Shown: positions 25,965-34,946, counted from the stretch's first letter. The stretch is DNA of 64,000 bases from an uncultured Brevibacillus sp. (GCF_947502445.1 NZ_CANMZW010000011.1:87307-151306), one strand, 5' to 3'. The notes: generated by a model not told the origin, from the sequence alone. Program-made: numbers and translations.

Positions 25965-28109
25965 TTATGCTTTCTTCACGCGAATGGAATCATCCTCTAC
26001 CTCAATTACAATCGCGCTCACATTTTCTTCCTCAATCACCAGATCTGCAACGCCATCCTCCACGTATTGCTGAATCACACGACGTAGCGGACGTGCACCA
26101 AAGGATGGGTTGTAGCCCAGCTCAACCAGCTTTTCCTTTGCCGCATCGGTAATGCTCATTTCTATGCCTTGCTCGTGAAGACTTGCCTTCACATCCTGCA
26201 GCAGGAGTTCAACGATTTTGACCAAATCCGTTTTTTCCAAATGGGTAAAGGAAATAATCGAGTCAAAGCGATTCAAAAACTCTGGTTTAAAGAATCCGGC
26301 GAGTGATTCCAGTACAGTTGCGACCTTTGGTGTTTTTGCTCCAAAGCCAACCTCGATTTTGCGTTCACTCACACCTGCGTTGCTGGTAGCGATAATGACC
26401 GTTTCCTTGAAACTTACTGTGCGTCCCTGGCTGTCAGTCAAACGACCATCCTCTAAAATTTGCAGGAACATATGCTGAACGTCTGGATGAGCTTTTTCAA
26501 TTTCGTCCAGCAAAATAATGCTGTAAGGATTTCGACGCACACGCTCGGTCAGCTGGCCAGCTTCTTCATGTCCAACATAACCTGGAGGCGAACCGATCAG
26601 CTTGGATACCGAATGCTTCTCCATGTACTCACTCATATCCAGGCGAATCATGGAATCTGGTGTACCAAACAGCTCTTCTGCCAATGCTTTCGACAATTCG
26701 GTTTTCCCGACACCCGTAGGACCAACGAACAGGAAGGACGCAATCGGTCTGTTTTTTGGCTTCAGCCCAGCGCGGCTGCGACGAATCGCTTTGGCTACGG
26801 ACGTTACCGCTTCAGACTGACCGATGACCTTGGTTTCCAGATGAGCCGCCAGATTTTTCATTTTCGCCTGCTCATCGCTTTGCAGCTTGCGAACAGGAAT
26901 CCCTGTCTTCTGCTCAATCATTTCCTGAACGTCCGCTACTTCAACAGTAGAGCGCTGCTCCGCTTTGTCCATCTGGTCCATTTTTTCGAGAAGACCAGCT
27001 TCTTCATCGCGCAGACGGGCTGCACGTTCATACTCTTCCTGCTGCGTAGCCTCGTTTTTCTCTTTTGCGATTTGTTGCAGACGCTCATGCAGTTCTGTCG
27101 TGTCCTGTGTGGAAGAGCGCAGATTCAAGCGGGAGCCAGCCTCATCCATCAGGTCAATCGCTTTGTCCGGGAGAAAACGATCCTGGATGTAACGATGGGA
27201 ATACTCTACACATGCACGAATCACATCATCTGAATAGGAGACATTATGAAAGGCTTCATATTTCGGACGCAGTCCTTTTAAAATCTCGATCGCCGCTTCT
27301 ACACTTGGCTCTTTTACCATCACTGGCTGTAATCTACGTTCCAGTGCTGCGTCTTTTTCAATCACACGGTACTCTTTTAATGTCGTAGCACCAATCAGTT
27401 GCAGCTCCCCGCGAGCCAAAGCCGGTTTCAAAATGTTCCCTGCATCCATGGAGCCTTCTGCTGATCCTGCACCGACGAGGAGATGAATCTCATCGACGAA
27501 CAAAATCACGTTTTTGCGCTTTTGCAGCTCCGCAATGACTTGCTTCACTTTCTCTTCGAATTGTCCGCGAATACCAGTGCCAGCCACAAGTGAAGCGACA
27601 TCAAGAATGTAGACCTGCTTGTTTTTCAGTTTGGCAGGAACCTGTCCCTCCGTTATACGCAAGGCCAATCCTTCGGCGATCGCAGTCTTTCCGACCCCTG
27701 GCTCACCAATCAGAACCGGATTATTTTTATTGCGGCGGTTCAAAATTTCAATTACACGCTCGATTTCCTGTTCGCGCCCAATGACGGGATCAATCAATCC
27801 AGCTCGGGCTGCATCGTTCAGATTCCGTCCCAGATCATCCAGGATGCCACCACGGTCAGGCGATTGCGCCTCTGTTTGTGGCTGAAAACCGGAATTGCCT
27901 TGAGCCGATGCAGATTTCGCGAAGTTTTGAAAGAATTCGTCCAAGCCAGCGAAGGATGAAAATGGACTGAAACCCATACCAATCCCCATTTTGTTGCTCA
28001 GCTTGGCATTGCATTCACTACATAGATTGTACTTCTGTTGCTGATTTTGCAGCTTTATATGAACCGAGATTGTTGCTTGGCGTTGTTTGCAGATTTCACA
28101 TTGCATCAT
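25965..28109 (-). CDS. clpE: ClpE, Hsp100 ATPase of the Clp protease
   Basis: 714 aa. N-terminal zinc finger (CEICKQRQ...CSEC, residues 4-34), then AAA1 with Walker [10 protein letters not shown], a short coiled UVR segment ([13 protein letters not shown]), and AAA2 with Walker [10 protein letters not shown]. The GIPVRKL linker is present. ClpE unfolds damaged proteins for ClpP under heat and disulfide stress. The promoter spacer holds a perfect CtsR box and a second box lies downstream, so CtsR control is near certain; ctsR is not in the window. Confidence 0.95.
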   Translation of the reverse strand: MMQCEICKQRQATISVHIKLQNQQQKYNLCSECNAKLSNKMGIGMGFSPFSSFAGLDEFFQNFAKSASAQGNSGFQPQTEAQSPDRGGILDDLGRNLNDAARAGLIDPVIGREQEIERVIEILNRRNKNNPVLIGEPGVGKTAIAEGLALRITEGQVPAKLKNKQVYILDVASLVAGTGIRGQFEEKVKQVIAELQKRKNVILFVDEIHLLVGAGSAEGSMDAGNILKPALARGELQLIGATTLKEYRVIEKDAALERRLQPVMVKEPSVEAAIEILKGLRPKYEAFHNVSYSDDVIRACVEYSHRYIQDRFLPDKAIDLMDEAGSRLNLRSSTQDTTELHERLQQIAKEKNEATQQEEYERAARLRDEEAGLLEKMDQMDKAEQRSTVEVADVQEMIEQKTGIPVRKLQSDEQAKMKNLAAHLETKVIGQSEAVTSVAKAIRRSRAGLKPKNRPIASFLFVGPTGVGKTELSKALAEELFGTPDSMIRLDMSEYMEKHSVSKLIGSPPGYVGHEEAGQLTERVRRNPYSIILLDEIEKAHPDVQHMFLQILEDGRLTDSQGRTVSFKETVIIATSNAGVSERKIEVGFGAKTPKVATVLESLAGFFKPEFLNRFDSIISFTHLEKTDLVKIVELLLQDVKASLHEQGIEMSITDAAKEKLVELGYNPSFGARPLRRVIQQYVEDGVADLVIEEENVSAIVIEVEDDSIRVKKA

Positions 28110-28180
28110 TCATTACCCCCTACATGTTCTTTCGTTATCGTGGATACTATCTATTGTTTTAAGCGAAAGGTTCAACTTCA

Positions 28181-28197
28181 TTTGACCATTTCTGACC
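28181..28197 (-). promoter_or_regulatory. CtsR box 2 (degenerate)
   Basis: Minus strand GGTCAGAAATGGTCAAA, one base off the CtsR heptad consensus in its first half; 36 bases from box 1. Confidence 0.7.
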
Positions 28198-28209
28198 TTC
28201 GCTGATTTC

Positions 28210-28238
28210 ATTATAGTTTGACCTTCTTTGACTTTCAA
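28210..28238 (-). promoter_or_regulatory. Sigma-A promoter of clpE
   Basis: Minus strand: TTGAAA (rc of 28233-28238), 17 bases, TATAAT (rc of 28210-28215). Confidence 0.9.
28217..28233 (-). promoter_or_regulatory. CtsR box 1 in the clpE promoter spacer
   Basis: Minus strand AGTCAAAGAAGGTCAAA, a perfect match to the CtsR heptad repeat (A/GGTCAAA, 3 bases, A/GGTCAAA), filling the -35/-10 spacer. Confidence 0.92.
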
Positions 28239-28301
28239 GAGGATTTGTTTGGAATTAAAAAAATCCTTTCGGAAAACCTATTTACATAGGACTTTACGCT
28301 A

Positions 28302-28330
28302 TTGCCTCACCATAGATCCCTTCCTATAAT
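28302..28330 (+). promoter_or_regulatory. Sigma-A promoter of the PadR gene
   Basis: TTGCCT (28302-28307), 17 bases, TATAAT (28325-28330). Confidence 0.75.
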
Positions 28331-28366
28331 GATCATGAGATAGATAAATGTCAGGGGGCTCTTCAC

Positions 28367-28912
28367 TTGAATACACTTGCATACGGACTCCTTGGGCTGG
28401 TTGCCCGAACGCCAAGCTCTGGCTACGATTTGATGCTCCAGCTACAGCCCTTTTGGCAGGCCAAGCACAGTCAGATTTATCCGCTTTTGGCCAAGCTCGA
28501 ACAAGAAGGCTATCTGGAGTTCACCCGTGTCCATCAAACGGATCGGCCAGACAAGAAGGTATACTCCATCACAGAGAAAGGACAAATTGCTTTAAAGCTA
28601 TGGCTTGGTCAACCAGCAGCAGAGCCTGTGGTACGTGATGAGCTCGTGTTAAAAGCATATTGTATGTGGCTCGCCGACGAGAAAATGGCGAATGCGATCT
28701 TCACAGAGCGCATGGACCATTGCAAAGAACAACTCCAAATGTATGAGGATTACATAAAGGAACTCTTAACAGACTGTGAAGGTGTCCCCGATCATCCAGA
28801 CCATCCTTCCTTTGGTGATTACATTCTGCTTTCCTGGGGTGCTCGCCGCATGAAGGACGATATTAGCTGGTGTGAATGGGTAATGGATTTACTGAAGAAA
28901 CGCTCGAAATAA
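28367..28912 (+). CDS. PadR-family transcriptional regulator
   Basis: 181 aa from TTG 28367 (SD CAGGGGG, eight bases). The PadR winged helix (1-85) is clear: YGLLGLVARTPSSGYDLMLQL, HSQIYPLLAKLEQEGYLE, VYSITEKGQIAL, followed by the Vir_act_alpha_C helical domain (about 95-175). Such regulators usually repress a nearby or own gene in response to phenolics or drugs. No obvious target adjoins it. Confidence 0.92.
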   Translation: MNTLAYGLLGLVARTPSSGYDLMLQLQPFWQAKHSQIYPLLAKLEQEGYLEFTRVHQTDRPDKKVYSITEKGQIALKLWLGQPAAEPVVRDELVLKAYCMWLADEKMANAIFTERMDHCKEQLQMYEDYIKELLTDCEGVPDHPDHPSFGDYILLSWGARRMKDDISWCEWVMDLLKKRSK

Positions 28913-28932
28913 ATATTTTGTTTATACACGAC

Positions 28933-28973
28933 AAAAAAACGAGTCCTGGAACCTTTCTCCTGGACTCGTTTTG
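28933..28973. terminator. Bidirectional terminator between padR and rbsK
   Basis: ACGAGTCC...GGACTCGT stem flanked by an A-run and a T-run. Confidence 0.85.
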
Positions 28974-29001
28974 CTGTTGCTCTGCTGCTGTAAGGCTTTT
29001 T

Positions 29002-29904
29002 TTAGAAAGAATGTGCTTCTACTTCTTCTATCGTAGGAAGAGAGGGTTGTGCGCCTTTCTTTGTTACGACCAATGCTGCCACTTTGCTGGCGAAGCTCGC
29101 TGCTTCCTCTTCGGACATTCCTTTGGTAATTCCGACAGCAAATGCAGCTGTAAAGGAATCGCCTGCTGCAGTGGTATCCACGGGCTCCACTGGGTAAGCA
29201 GGAATGTGCGTAGCCTTGTCTGCCGTCACAAGCAACGCTCCCTTTTCCCCCATCGTCACGATTGCCCGTTTCGGACCGCTCTCCAGCAATTTGCGGGCTG
29301 CTGTCTGTACTTCCTCCACCGTAGTTACTGGCACTCCCGTTAAAATTTCCAGCTCTGTTTCATTTGGCGTAACTGTATGAACGACACTCAATAGCTCACT
29401 CGGCAGCTCGCATGCTGGAGCCGGATTTAAAATGACGAGCTTGCCCATTTCGGTGGAGCGCTTGGCTACATGCAAAACGGCAGCAAGCGGGATTTCCAGC
29501 TGAAGTAAAATCACGTCGCTTTGCTCCAATAGCGCGATGTTTTGCTCCATATGATCCACACTTACCAGCGCATTGGCACCTGGTACTAGCACGATGTTAT
29601 TTTCGCCGTCATCACTGACATTGATAAAGGCCATGCCCGTGGTTCCTTCACGTGATACTCCTTGTACATGAACTTTGGAATCCGACATGCCAGAAAGTAA
29701 AATCGATCCATTCTCGTCTGTGCCGACCATGCCTACCATAGAAACATGTGCGCCTAAACGCGCTGCGGCAACCGCCTGATTCGCTCCCTTTCCCCCCGGA
29801 ATCAGTTGAAAGGAATGGCTCGATATCGTCTCGCCTGCTTTTGGCAGATGATGTACATGGGTGACGAGATCCATGTTGATGCTTCCGACTACTACAATTT
29901 TCAC
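29002..29904 (-). CDS. rbsK: Ribokinase
   Basis: 300 aa from GTG 29904 (SD GGGAGG); upstream in-frame starts lack an SD. PfkB fold: N-terminal VVGSINMDLV, GGKGANQAVAAARLG (sugar binding), and the C-terminal signature DTTAAGDSFTAAF with the catalytic Asp. It phosphorylates ribose at O5. It stands alone, without rbsR, rbsD or the ABC importer, so it may serve nucleoside or deoxyribose salvage. Confidence 0.9.
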   Translation of the reverse strand: MKIVVVGSINMDLVTHVHHLPKAGETISSHSFQLIPGGKGANQAVAAARLGAHVSMVGMVGTDENGSILLSGMSDSKVHVQGVSREGTTGMAFINVSDDGENNIVLVPGANALVSVDHMEQNIALLEQSDVILLQLEIPLAAVLHVAKRSTEMGKLVILNPAPACELPSELLSVVHTVTPNETELEILTGVPVTTVEEVQTAARKLLESGPKRAIVTMGEKGALLVTADKATHIPAYPVEPVDTTAAGDSFTAAFAVGITKGMSEEEAASFASKVAALVVTKKGAQPSLPTIEEVEAHSF

Positions 29905-30049
29905 TGTTAGGCTGCCTCCCTTGTCTTTCTCTTCTCTATACACGTACATCATTATTGATTTCAGTCAGTTTTGTGGTACTGCGCCCAATCGTTAATGATA
30001 ACATCGACAGTTGTCTCTTTCAATAAACCGTTATGCACTCTTCCTGTGT

Positions 30050-30055
30050 TATAAT
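30050..30055 (+). promoter_or_regulatory. Extended -10 promoter of the hydrolase leader
   Basis: TGTTATAAT, a TGn-extended perfect -10 box; no convincing -35. It would place the transcript start near 30062, about 45 bases before the leader ORF. Confidence 0.55.
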
Positions 30056-30105
30056 TCGAGAGGGGGGACCATCCCTCCTATACATTTTGGAAGGAGCTGC
30101 TCGCC

Positions 30106-30135
30106 ATGATTATCAAGTTTATTCGCTTGCGATAA
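30106..30135 (+). CDS. 9-aa leader peptide ending in Arg-Leu-Arg
   Basis: MIIKFIRLR then TAA. SD GGAAGGAG lies nine bases before ATG 30106. The C-terminal Arg-Leu-Arg is the +x+ macrolide-dependent arrest motif known from the ErmD, Msr and Mef leader peptides (MTHSMRLR, MTASMRLK types), at almost the same codon number. The codons are themselves within a hairpin (30108-30137). Confidence 0.7.
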   Translation: MIIKFIRLR

Positions 30136-30157
30136 TCGAAGGTACTTTTCAGGATTG

Positions 30158-30185
30158 CTCACTTTTTTTCATTGAAATGAGTGGG
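30158..30185 (+). terminator. Possible attenuator hairpin downstream of the leader peptide
   Basis: CTCACT pairs with AGTGGG, with an inner TTTCA/TGAAA extension, followed by TTTATTTG. It is a moderate terminator between the leader ORF and the hydrolase gene. An upstream alternative stem (30134-30156) overlaps the leader stop. Confidence 0.5.
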
Positions 30186-30238
30186 TTTATTTGAATGTGC
30201 TCTTTTGTACCACGCAAACCGAATGAAACGAGGAGATC

Positions 30239-31096
30239 ATGATGAGAGAACAGATCCAGAAGATTAATGGAATTGATATTTGCAGTGAAGCTTTTGGGAA
30301 CCCAGCCGATCCGGCAGTCTTGCTGATCATGGGGGCTACGTGCTCCATGGTTTATTGGGACGAAGAGTTTTGCCAGCGTCTGGCGGACACAGGCAAATAT
30401 GTTATTCGCTTTGATAATCGAGATGTTGGCCGCTCTGTAACTTACGAGCCAGGAACCTCTAACTATAGAGTGGCAGATATGGCTAATGATGCTGTCGGCT
30501 TACTCGATGCTTATGGTATTGCAAAGGCTCACATTGTTGGGATGTCACTCGGCGGAATGATTGCGCAAGTGATTGCGATCAAGCACCCGCAAAGAATGCT
30601 GACGATGACCTTGATTGCTTCAAGCTTTTTCGGCTCCGAAGACAACACACGGAATCTCCCTCCGATGGACGAAAGAATCCTTGCTTTCCACGAGAAGGCT
30701 GGAACGCTTGATTGGTTCGACCATGACGCAGTTGCCAGCTACATGGTGGAAGGCTCTCGCCTGCTCTGCGGCTCCAAACGAAAATTCGATGAAGAGCGCG
30801 TATACAAGCAGGTCACAACAGAGATCAAGCGAGCCAACCAATTGCTCAGCATGTTCAATCATGCCCTACTCACTGGCGATGATTTCTATGAAGGCAAAAT
30901 AAATGAAATTCTCGTTCCGACACTCGTGATTCACGGAACAGATGATACAATCCTTCCCTATGCACACGGCCTCGCACTGGCAGAGGAGCTGCCGAATGCC
31001 ACCCTGCATACCCTAGAAGGGACGGGACATGAAATCCACAGCGATGATTGGGATCAGATTATTGCTGCGATCTCCACACATACGCTTCATTCGTAA
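30239..31096 (+). CDS. Alpha/beta-hydrolase, candidate antibiotic-inactivating esterase
   Basis: 285 aa, SD GAGGAG; ATG 30239 or the adjacent ATG 30242. Catalytic triad readable as Ser103 in GMSLGG, Asp235/236 in HGTDDTILP and His264 in GTGHEIH. Oxyanion-loop region LIMGATCSMVYWDEEF. It resembles RdmC-type methylesterases and small serine esterases. The leader peptide with an Arg-Leu-Arg arrest motif and an attenuator hairpin upstream suggests macrolide-inducible expression, so a macrolide esterase role is inferred (EstT-type enzymes have this fold). No biochemical motif proves the substrate. Confidence 0.85.
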   Translation: MMREQIQKINGIDICSEAFGNPADPAVLLIMGATCSMVYWDEEFCQRLADTGKYVIRFDNRDVGRSVTYEPGTSNYRVADMANDAVGLLDAYGIAKAHIVGMSLGGMIAQVIAIKHPQRMLTMTLIASSFFGSEDNTRNLPPMDERILAFHEKAGTLDWFDHDAVASYMVEGSRLLCGSKRKFDEERVYKQVTTEIKRANQLLSMFNHALLTGDDFYEGKINEILVPTLVIHGTDDTILPYAHGLALAEELPNATLHTLEGTGHEIHSDDWDQIIAAISTHTLHS

Positions 31097-31110
31097 TTAG
31101 CTAATCACAC

Positions 31111-31139
31111 GAAGCCGACTGCCATCTGCAGCCGGCTTC
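31111..31139 (+). terminator. Terminator of the hydrolase gene
   Basis: GAAGCCGACTGC, CATCT, GCAGCCGGCTTC, then TCCCTC. Good stem, weak T-run. Confidence 0.6.
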
Positions 31140-31203
31140 TCCCTCATCTGTACATAATGGGTATTTGATTCATCCCCCACACCTATCACGAAAGGTGAAT
31201 GAC

Positions 31204-31416
31204 ATGAAGAATTAAATACAGCAGTTAGACACCCCCTCTATTGAGCTAAAAGAAGCAGCTCATCTAAAAGACCAAGCACAGATACTCGCCACCTTCGAGA
31301 TGATCCAATACCACTCAGACCATTCAATTAAAAGCATATACGGTGGTTCTCTCGTATTTACGTTACATAAGCGCTCTTTTTTCACATGGGAAATTGACCA
31401 GATTGATATCTTGTAA
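31204..31416 (+). pseudogene. Small ORF with in-frame stop at codon 4
   Basis: ATG 31204 follows a good SD (AAAGGTGA) but codon 4 is TAA. The same frame then stays open for 66 more codons to TAA 31414 and reads like a real soluble protein (for example LKEAAHLKDQAQILATFEMI and FTLHKRSFFTWEIDQIDI). It looks like a short gene killed by one nonsense change. Family not recognised. Confidence 0.5.
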
Positions 31417-31466
31417 GAAATGGGAGAACGTACATCTGCAAAGGGAAGCACCGAGCCATTCAGCTT

Positions 31467-31668
31467 TTATGCTGGATGTTCAATCGTAATCACTACGTTT
31501 CCTTTTTTATGTCCTTTTTCGACGTATGTATGAGCCTCGCGCATTTGTTCCAGTGGATAGCATCTGTCAATAACTGCTTTAATCTGTCCTTGCTCTATCA
31601 GCTCTTTGAGCAGCAAGAATGCTCCGAACATCCGGCGATCCATATTTGGTGCAAACCATTGCTTTCAT
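31467..31668 (-). pseudogene. Zinc-type alcohol dehydrogenase/quinone oxidoreductase, internal deletion
   Basis: Starts at ATG 31668 with SD GGAGGA and reads [14 protein letters not shown], the N-terminus of NADPH:quinone reductase-like MDR enzymes, then jumps out of frame into [20 protein letters not shown] and [20 protein letters not shown], the family C-terminus. About 260 central codons are missing. The start, SD and stop are intact, so the deletion is probably recent. Confidence 0.8.
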
Positions 31669-31702
31669 GATGTTCCTCCAAACCTCATTGTTTGCAAACA
31701 TA

Positions 31703-31831
31703 GATGCAGCTTATTATCGTCATGTGGCTAGTCCTTCGTTCAGCCGATCCAATAAGGCGAGTACACCGGACTGTTTTGGGACGGGGCGGTGGGGTATACA
31801 GCTTCGTCGCTAATAGGGCATTTCCATCCAA
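31703..31831 (-). pseudogene. N-terminal remnant of a MalT/LuxR-type ATP-dependent regulator
   Basis: The frame from TTG 31831 gives LATKLYTPPPRPKTVRCTRL, the diagnostic N-terminus of MalT-like LuxR regulators. A frameshift then leads to LLDRLNEGLAT and another to MTIISC, where the family has RLNEGL...LTLISAPAGFGKTT. The rest (about 800 codons) is gone. Confidence 0.6.
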
Positions 31832-31989
31832 GCATCACCGTTCTACGCCATTACCAGCGCTTGATTCTTATCCTGAATTCATATTTCATAGTACCAAGTT
31901 TCATTCCATCCGTCCCCTTATTATGGAAATATTCTGGTACAATAAGGTAGCACCACACGCAAATTTTTGACCGAAAAGGTGAGCAGCTC

Positions 31990-32667
31990 ATGGAGCCAAT
32001 ATTGCGTCATCGCTGGGATTTAAGTGAAACGGAAGCGATCCACATCCAACAGACACTGTCCAAAAACGTAATCACAGAAGATCAATTCACAACCATCCAT
32101 TATATAGCTGGCGTAGATGTGGCCTATTCCAAACAGGAGGACGTCTTAATCGCAGCAGTCGTCATACTCGATGCTCACACTTTGAACGTAGTGGAATCCG
32201 TAGCCGTTGAAGACACGGTTCACTTTCCCTACATACCAGGCTTGTTCTCCTTTCGAGAGCTACCCCCGATCATTAAGGCATTTCGGCAAGTGGCTGCTGC
32301 CCCAGAGCTGATTGTCTGTGACGGGCAAGGCATCGCTCATCCCAGAAGGTTTGGATTAGCAAGTCACTTAGGTGTTCTTTTCGATATCCCTACCATCGGC
32401 TGCGGCAAAACGAGACTGCTAGGAGAGTATACAGAGCCTGACCAAAAAAGAGGGGCAGTCACCCCACTGATAGACAATGGGGAAGTAGTCGGAGGCGTAT
32501 TACGAACACAAGCCAATACGAAGCCGATCTACGTGTCAATCGGTCATCGCATTGGCTTGCAAACAGCTTGCGAATGGATAGTAAAGCTCTCACCAAAGTA
32601 TCGTCTTCCCGAGACTACCAGGCTCGCGGATCAGCTCGTGAATAAGACCATTCGTCAGCTAGGCTAA
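31990..32667 (+). CDS. nfi: Endonuclease V (deoxyinosine repair)
   Basis: 225 aa. It cleaves the second phosphodiester 3' of deoxyinosine. Catalytic residues are visible: Asp43 in AGVDVAYS, Glu90 in FSFRE and Asp111 in VCDGQGIAHPRRFGLASHLG. The wedge motif FPYIPGLFSFRE is intact. An extended -10 (TGGTACAAT, 31935-31943) lies 46 bases upstream and SD AAAGGTGAG precedes ATG. Confidence 0.93.
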   Translation: MEPILRHRWDLSETEAIHIQQTLSKNVITEDQFTTIHYIAGVDVAYSKQEDVLIAAVVILDAHTLNVVESVAVEDTVHFPYIPGLFSFRELPPIIKAFRQVAAAPELIVCDGQGIAHPRRFGLASHLGVLFDIPTIGCGKTRLLGEYTEPDQKRGAVTPLIDNGEVVGGVLRTQANTKPIYVSIGHRIGLQTACEWIVKLSPKYRLPETTRLADQLVNKTIRQLG

Positions 32668-32716
32668 TGGTGTTTGTAGCCAAATCGTTGAGATTGAATA
32701 AAGGAGGAGATCGGTC

Positions 32717-33088
32717 TTGTCTCAGCTCGAAGCATTACTTCACGTACAAATCCCTGTTCAAAGTCTGAATGAAGCTATCTCATGGTACTGTGATCATTTA
32801 GGTTTTTCTTTGCAGGTGCAGTTTGATAAATCGGCTTTTCTCACCTTGTCTGCAGGCCCCACCTTGATGCTTTGGGAAACCGCTGATGATACCTCTGCCA
32901 CCTTTACCGTCGACAGTCAGCCTATGCCTGTTTGCCTGTACACAACTGCTGATATTCATTCCCTGCACGATTACCTGCTAGCTCAAATGGTTACGATTAC
33001 GCATTATCAAAATGATGGCTTTGGCTGGGTTCTGAAGTTTTTTGACCCCAGTGGGAACATGCTGGGAGTCATTCAGAAAAATGAGTAG
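32717..33088 (+). CDS. VOC-superfamily protein
   Basis: 123 aa from TTG 32717, whose SD (AAAGGAGGAG) is near perfect. Single glyoxalase/bleomycin-resistance fold: HVQIPVQSLNEAISWYCDHLGF at the start and VLKFFDPSGNMLGVIQ at the end, where the final metal-ligand Glu is replaced by Val-Ile-Gln. Possible binding protein or enzyme with a different metal site. Substrate unknown. Confidence 0.8.
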   Translation: MSQLEALLHVQIPVQSLNEAISWYCDHLGFSLQVQFDKSAFLTLSAGPTLMLWETADDTSATFTVDSQPMPVCLYTTADIHSLHDYLLAQMVTITHYQNDGFGWVLKFFDPSGNMLGVIQKNE

Positions 33089-33228
33089 GCTTACGGTACA
33101 CAAAAATGGCCAGGACAAGCTGTCCAAGGGGGCATTGATTTGCTGCTCGATCGCACAAATCTCCCCGGCAAAGCTGCTCACCGTTCCACAGCCTTTTTAA
33201 CGGCCGTGGCTTTCACTTTATGACAGGT

Positions 33229-33816
33229 TTAACGAAAACCCATTAGTCGCTTTACCTCGTCACCATTTTCCTTAGACGTAAGCATTTCCAGCAGCTTGAA
33301 TGCCACATCGAAGGCAGTTGAAGGATTGTAAGAGGTAATGATATTTCCATCTACGACGATGGGCTGATCGGGGACGAGCTTCACTCCGAATTCAGACAGC
33401 TGCTTTTGTCTGCGTCCCTCGCCCAGATTGTACGTAGTTGCTTCTCGCCCCTCAAGAATTCCACTTTTTCCAACAGGAAGTGCTCCGACGCAGATGGAAG
33501 CGATAATCTTTCCCTTCCGTTCAAATTCTCTGATGACCGCTAAAAAGGGCTCGCTGTACGCATCCTCATAAAATCCCGCCTCTTCAAAGCCCCCCGGAAT
33601 AGCAAGCGCGTCAAATGAGTCTATATCCATTTCGCTTACATGCATTTCAGGGATAACCGTAAAATTGAAGGTGCATTGCAGCTGATCATGCAATCCTACC
33701 GTAACCAGCTCAGTCGTCCCGTCTCCCTCCAATTTGTTCCAGCCGATCACATCTGTGAATACACTCGCTTCTACAGCTTCAAAACCGTTCGCCAGCAATA
33801 AGCATACTCTTTTCAT
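33229..33816 (-). CDS. DJ-1/PfpI-family protein
   Basis: 195 aa. Reactive Cys109 in the nucleophile elbow IASICVGALPVGKSG, conserved Glu in NGFEAVEAS. The family includes protein/nucleotide deglycase candidates and chaperones. Divergent from a LysR regulator across about 175 bp, which suggests LysR control. Confidence 0.88.
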   Translation of the reverse strand: MKRVCLLLANGFEAVEASVFTDVIGWNKLEGDGTTELVTVGLHDQLQCTFNFTVIPEMHVSEMDIDSFDALAIPGGFEEAGFYEDAYSEPFLAVIREFERKGKIIASICVGALPVGKSGILEGREATTYNLGEGRRQKQLSEFGVKLVPDQPIVVDGNIITSYNPSTAFDVAFKLLEMLTSKENGDEVKRLMGFR

Positions 33817-33992
33817 TCCTCTACAGCTCCCTTTCCCCCCTCATGGGGCTTGTTGCTGTTAAGTATAAGGTCTTCCATTCCCATCAGTAAAATGGAAACA
33901 ACTGAAGGAAACGATCGAACTATCTGATATGATCAATGTACAAGCTCTCTATCGAGGCCTACTCGCTGCGGATACAAAAAAAGGGGGCGGAA

Positions 33993-34883
33993 ATGTTGGA
34001 AATCAGGCATTTGCACACGTTTCTGGCGATTGTCGATACAGGGAAATTTACGAAAGCATCGGAGCAACTAGGGTATGCGCAGTCCACAATTACCTCGCAC
34101 ATTCAAATTTTGGAGGATGAATTGGGGGCACCGTTGTTTGATCGCTTGGGGAAAAAAGTGATTTTGACAAATCTGGGCAGAGAATTGGTTCCTTACGCCA
34201 GAAAAATGCTGGATACGTACAAGGAAATCAAGAGTCTGGCAGCAGAACAAAGTGGAGTCTCCGGGGATATTGTCATCGGTGCAGCGGAGTCTCTCTCGAT
34301 TTATCGCCTGGGAGAAATTTTGAAGGAATACAAGAGAAGCTATCCTGGCGTAAACATCATTTTGAAGAATGCCATCTGCAATGAGCTGCGCGGGATGTTG
34401 TACACAGGCGAGGCAGATCTGGTCTTTACAATCGAGCCTCCGGTGACAGACCCCCAGCTAGTCGTGACGACTTTGAAAGAGGAAGCGATGGTCATTATTG
34501 GCGCCCCTGAAACAGCCTTGTCGCCTGCCACGTTGTCTCACGAGCAGGCGCGTGAAACCATCATTCTCAGCGAAAAAGGGTGCAGCTTTACAAACGGCTT
34601 CGAAAAATATTTGCAGCAAAACCAAGTCGCCTATGGAAACCCTTTGTCCTTTTCCAGTATGGAGGCGATCAAAAAATGTGTCATGAACGGATTGGGCATC
34701 TCCTTTTTGCCGCTGTATACCGTAAAAAATGAAATCAAGCAAGGCAGCTTAACCATCATTGAGGAAAAAGAGCAGTTTGACTCATTTTGCACGCAGCTTT
34801 CTTACCATAAGCATAAACGGGTGACGGCAGCCATGCGCAGGCTCATCGATATTACAGAAAAGCACACTGCCCACTGGACATGA
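33993..34883 (+). CDS. LysR-family transcriptional regulator
   Basis: 296 aa from ATG 33993 (SD AAGGGGGCGG). Winged HTH at residues 1-60 (HTFLAIVDTGKFTKASEQLG, QSTITSHIQILEDELG). The effector domain at 90-290 begins GDIVIGAAESLSIYRLGEIL. Divergent from the DJ-1 gene, its most likely target. Confidence 0.9.
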   Translation: MLEIRHLHTFLAIVDTGKFTKASEQLGYAQSTITSHIQILEDELGAPLFDRLGKKVILTNLGRELVPYARKMLDTYKEIKSLAAEQSGVSGDIVIGAAESLSIYRLGEILKEYKRSYPGVNIILKNAICNELRGMLYTGEADLVFTIEPPVTDPQLVVTTLKEEAMVIIGAPETALSPATLSHEQARETIILSEKGCSFTNGFEKYLQQNQVAYGNPLSFSSMEAIKKCVMNGLGISFLPLYTVKNEIKQGSLTIIEEKEQFDSFCTQLSYHKHKRVTAAMRRLIDITEKHTAHWT

Positions 34884-34899
34884 AGAGCCCCTATCCATA

Positions 34900-34938
34900 C
34901 AAAAACAGTCTGAGAAAATTCCCAGACTGTTTTTGTGT
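34900..34938. terminator. Bidirectional terminator between lysR and nagA
   Basis: CAAAAACAGTCTG...CAGACTGTTTTTGTG, symmetric stem between convergent genes. Confidence 0.88.
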
Positions 34939-34946
34939 TCCAAAGG

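Noticed and set aside
26460..27233. Long plus-strand open frame opposite clpE
   Set aside because: Antisense shadow of a strongly coding, well-conserved gene; no SD and no family resemblance.
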